Positions 14,969 through 15,049 of a stretch of DNA of 15,049 bases are shown here, piece by piece. The stretch's first letter is position 1; each line of letters begins with the position of its first letter. Source of the stretch: Thalassiosira profunda (taxonomy: Eukaryota > Bacillariophyta > Thalassiosirophyceae > Thalassiosirales > Thalassiosiraceae); contig JALLAP010000265.1 in the NCBI GenBank assembly GCA_036939355.1, positions 1 through 15,049 of the forward strand, written 5' to 3'. The position numbers were made by a program, and so were the translations under genes. Below the pieces are notes generated by a model that worked only from the letters and a program-made list of their open reading frames with translations, was not told the origin of the DNA and did not search any database.

Positions 14969-15049
14969 TCCCCCCGGATCTTAACCAAATGACAAAACTC
15001 CAAGCTTTGTTTTTTACACAAAAAGGCAGCCAGGCCGCACTCGAGGCCC

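Larger units (their letters stand above)
14458..15049. other. 592-nt right-end region without a confident gene
   Basis: Downstream of bL35m nothing is securely coding. A small minus-strand frame is noted separately (14685-14816). The last 120 nt are AT-rich with T-runs and a C/G hairpin (14953-14968). The region probably holds the bL35m 3' UTR and intergenic DNA, and possibly the 3' end of a minus-strand gene entering from the right. Confidence 0.5.

Overview
The window is nuclear DNA from a eukaryote, most likely a photosynthetic stramenopile such as a diatom or close relative. Three things point there. Genes are monocistronic and tightly packed, with short GT-AG introns (nine, 66-165 nt). 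Two genes encode Golgi-type type II glycosyltransferases of kinds I associate with this group. One gene encodes a protein with a presequence typical of secondary red plastids: a signal peptide cut before Phe, then a transit region, then a second, thylakoid-type signal. No bacterial operons, mobile elements, CRISPR arrays, tRNAs or rRNAs were seen. The species assignment is inference.

Layout, left to right: the first 28 codons of a minus-strand gene with an RG-rich N-terminus (1-85, partial); an O-fucosyltransferase-like Golgi enzyme on the plus strand (533-2866, 3 exons); a BRD8-like bromodomain protein, plus (3060-4301, 3 exons); COX10 haem O synthase, minus (4454-5917, 1 exon); the splicing factor SF3B5, plus (6400-6684); an unrecognised nuclear protein, minus (6759-7907); a FAN/NSMAF-like GRAM-BEACH protein, plus (8726-11343, 4 exons); a predicted thylakoid-lumen protein of unknown function, minus (11401-11949); a GT8-like glycosyltransferase, minus (12199-13751, 2 exons); and mitochondrial ribosomal protein bL35, plus (13948-14457, 2 exons). 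The last 590 nt hold no convincing gene.

The genes do not form one pathway. They are housekeeping functions: splicing, chromatin, mitochondrial haem A synthesis and translation, membrane traffic, Golgi glycosylation and plastid. They are arranged as alternating divergent pairs with shared promoters and convergent pairs whose stop codons lie 57-152 nt apart. I did not find a clearly novel multi-gene system. The best leads are as follows. (1) Phased TGTCCG repeats with about 10-bp spacing occur in two divergent promoters, each upstream of a Golgi glycosyltransferase gene. (2) The fucosyltransferase-like protein has a stalk built from a duplicated module flanking 28-residue repeats. (3) The FAN-like protein ends right after its BEACH domain with an NPF motif and no WD40 repeats. 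(4) COX10 has a long C-terminal tail carrying a Lys-Cys-Pro haem-regulatory-type motif. (5) The small lumenal protein is uncharacterised. (6) The 6-mer TTGCAA and the 10-mer CTTACGTACT are over-represented.
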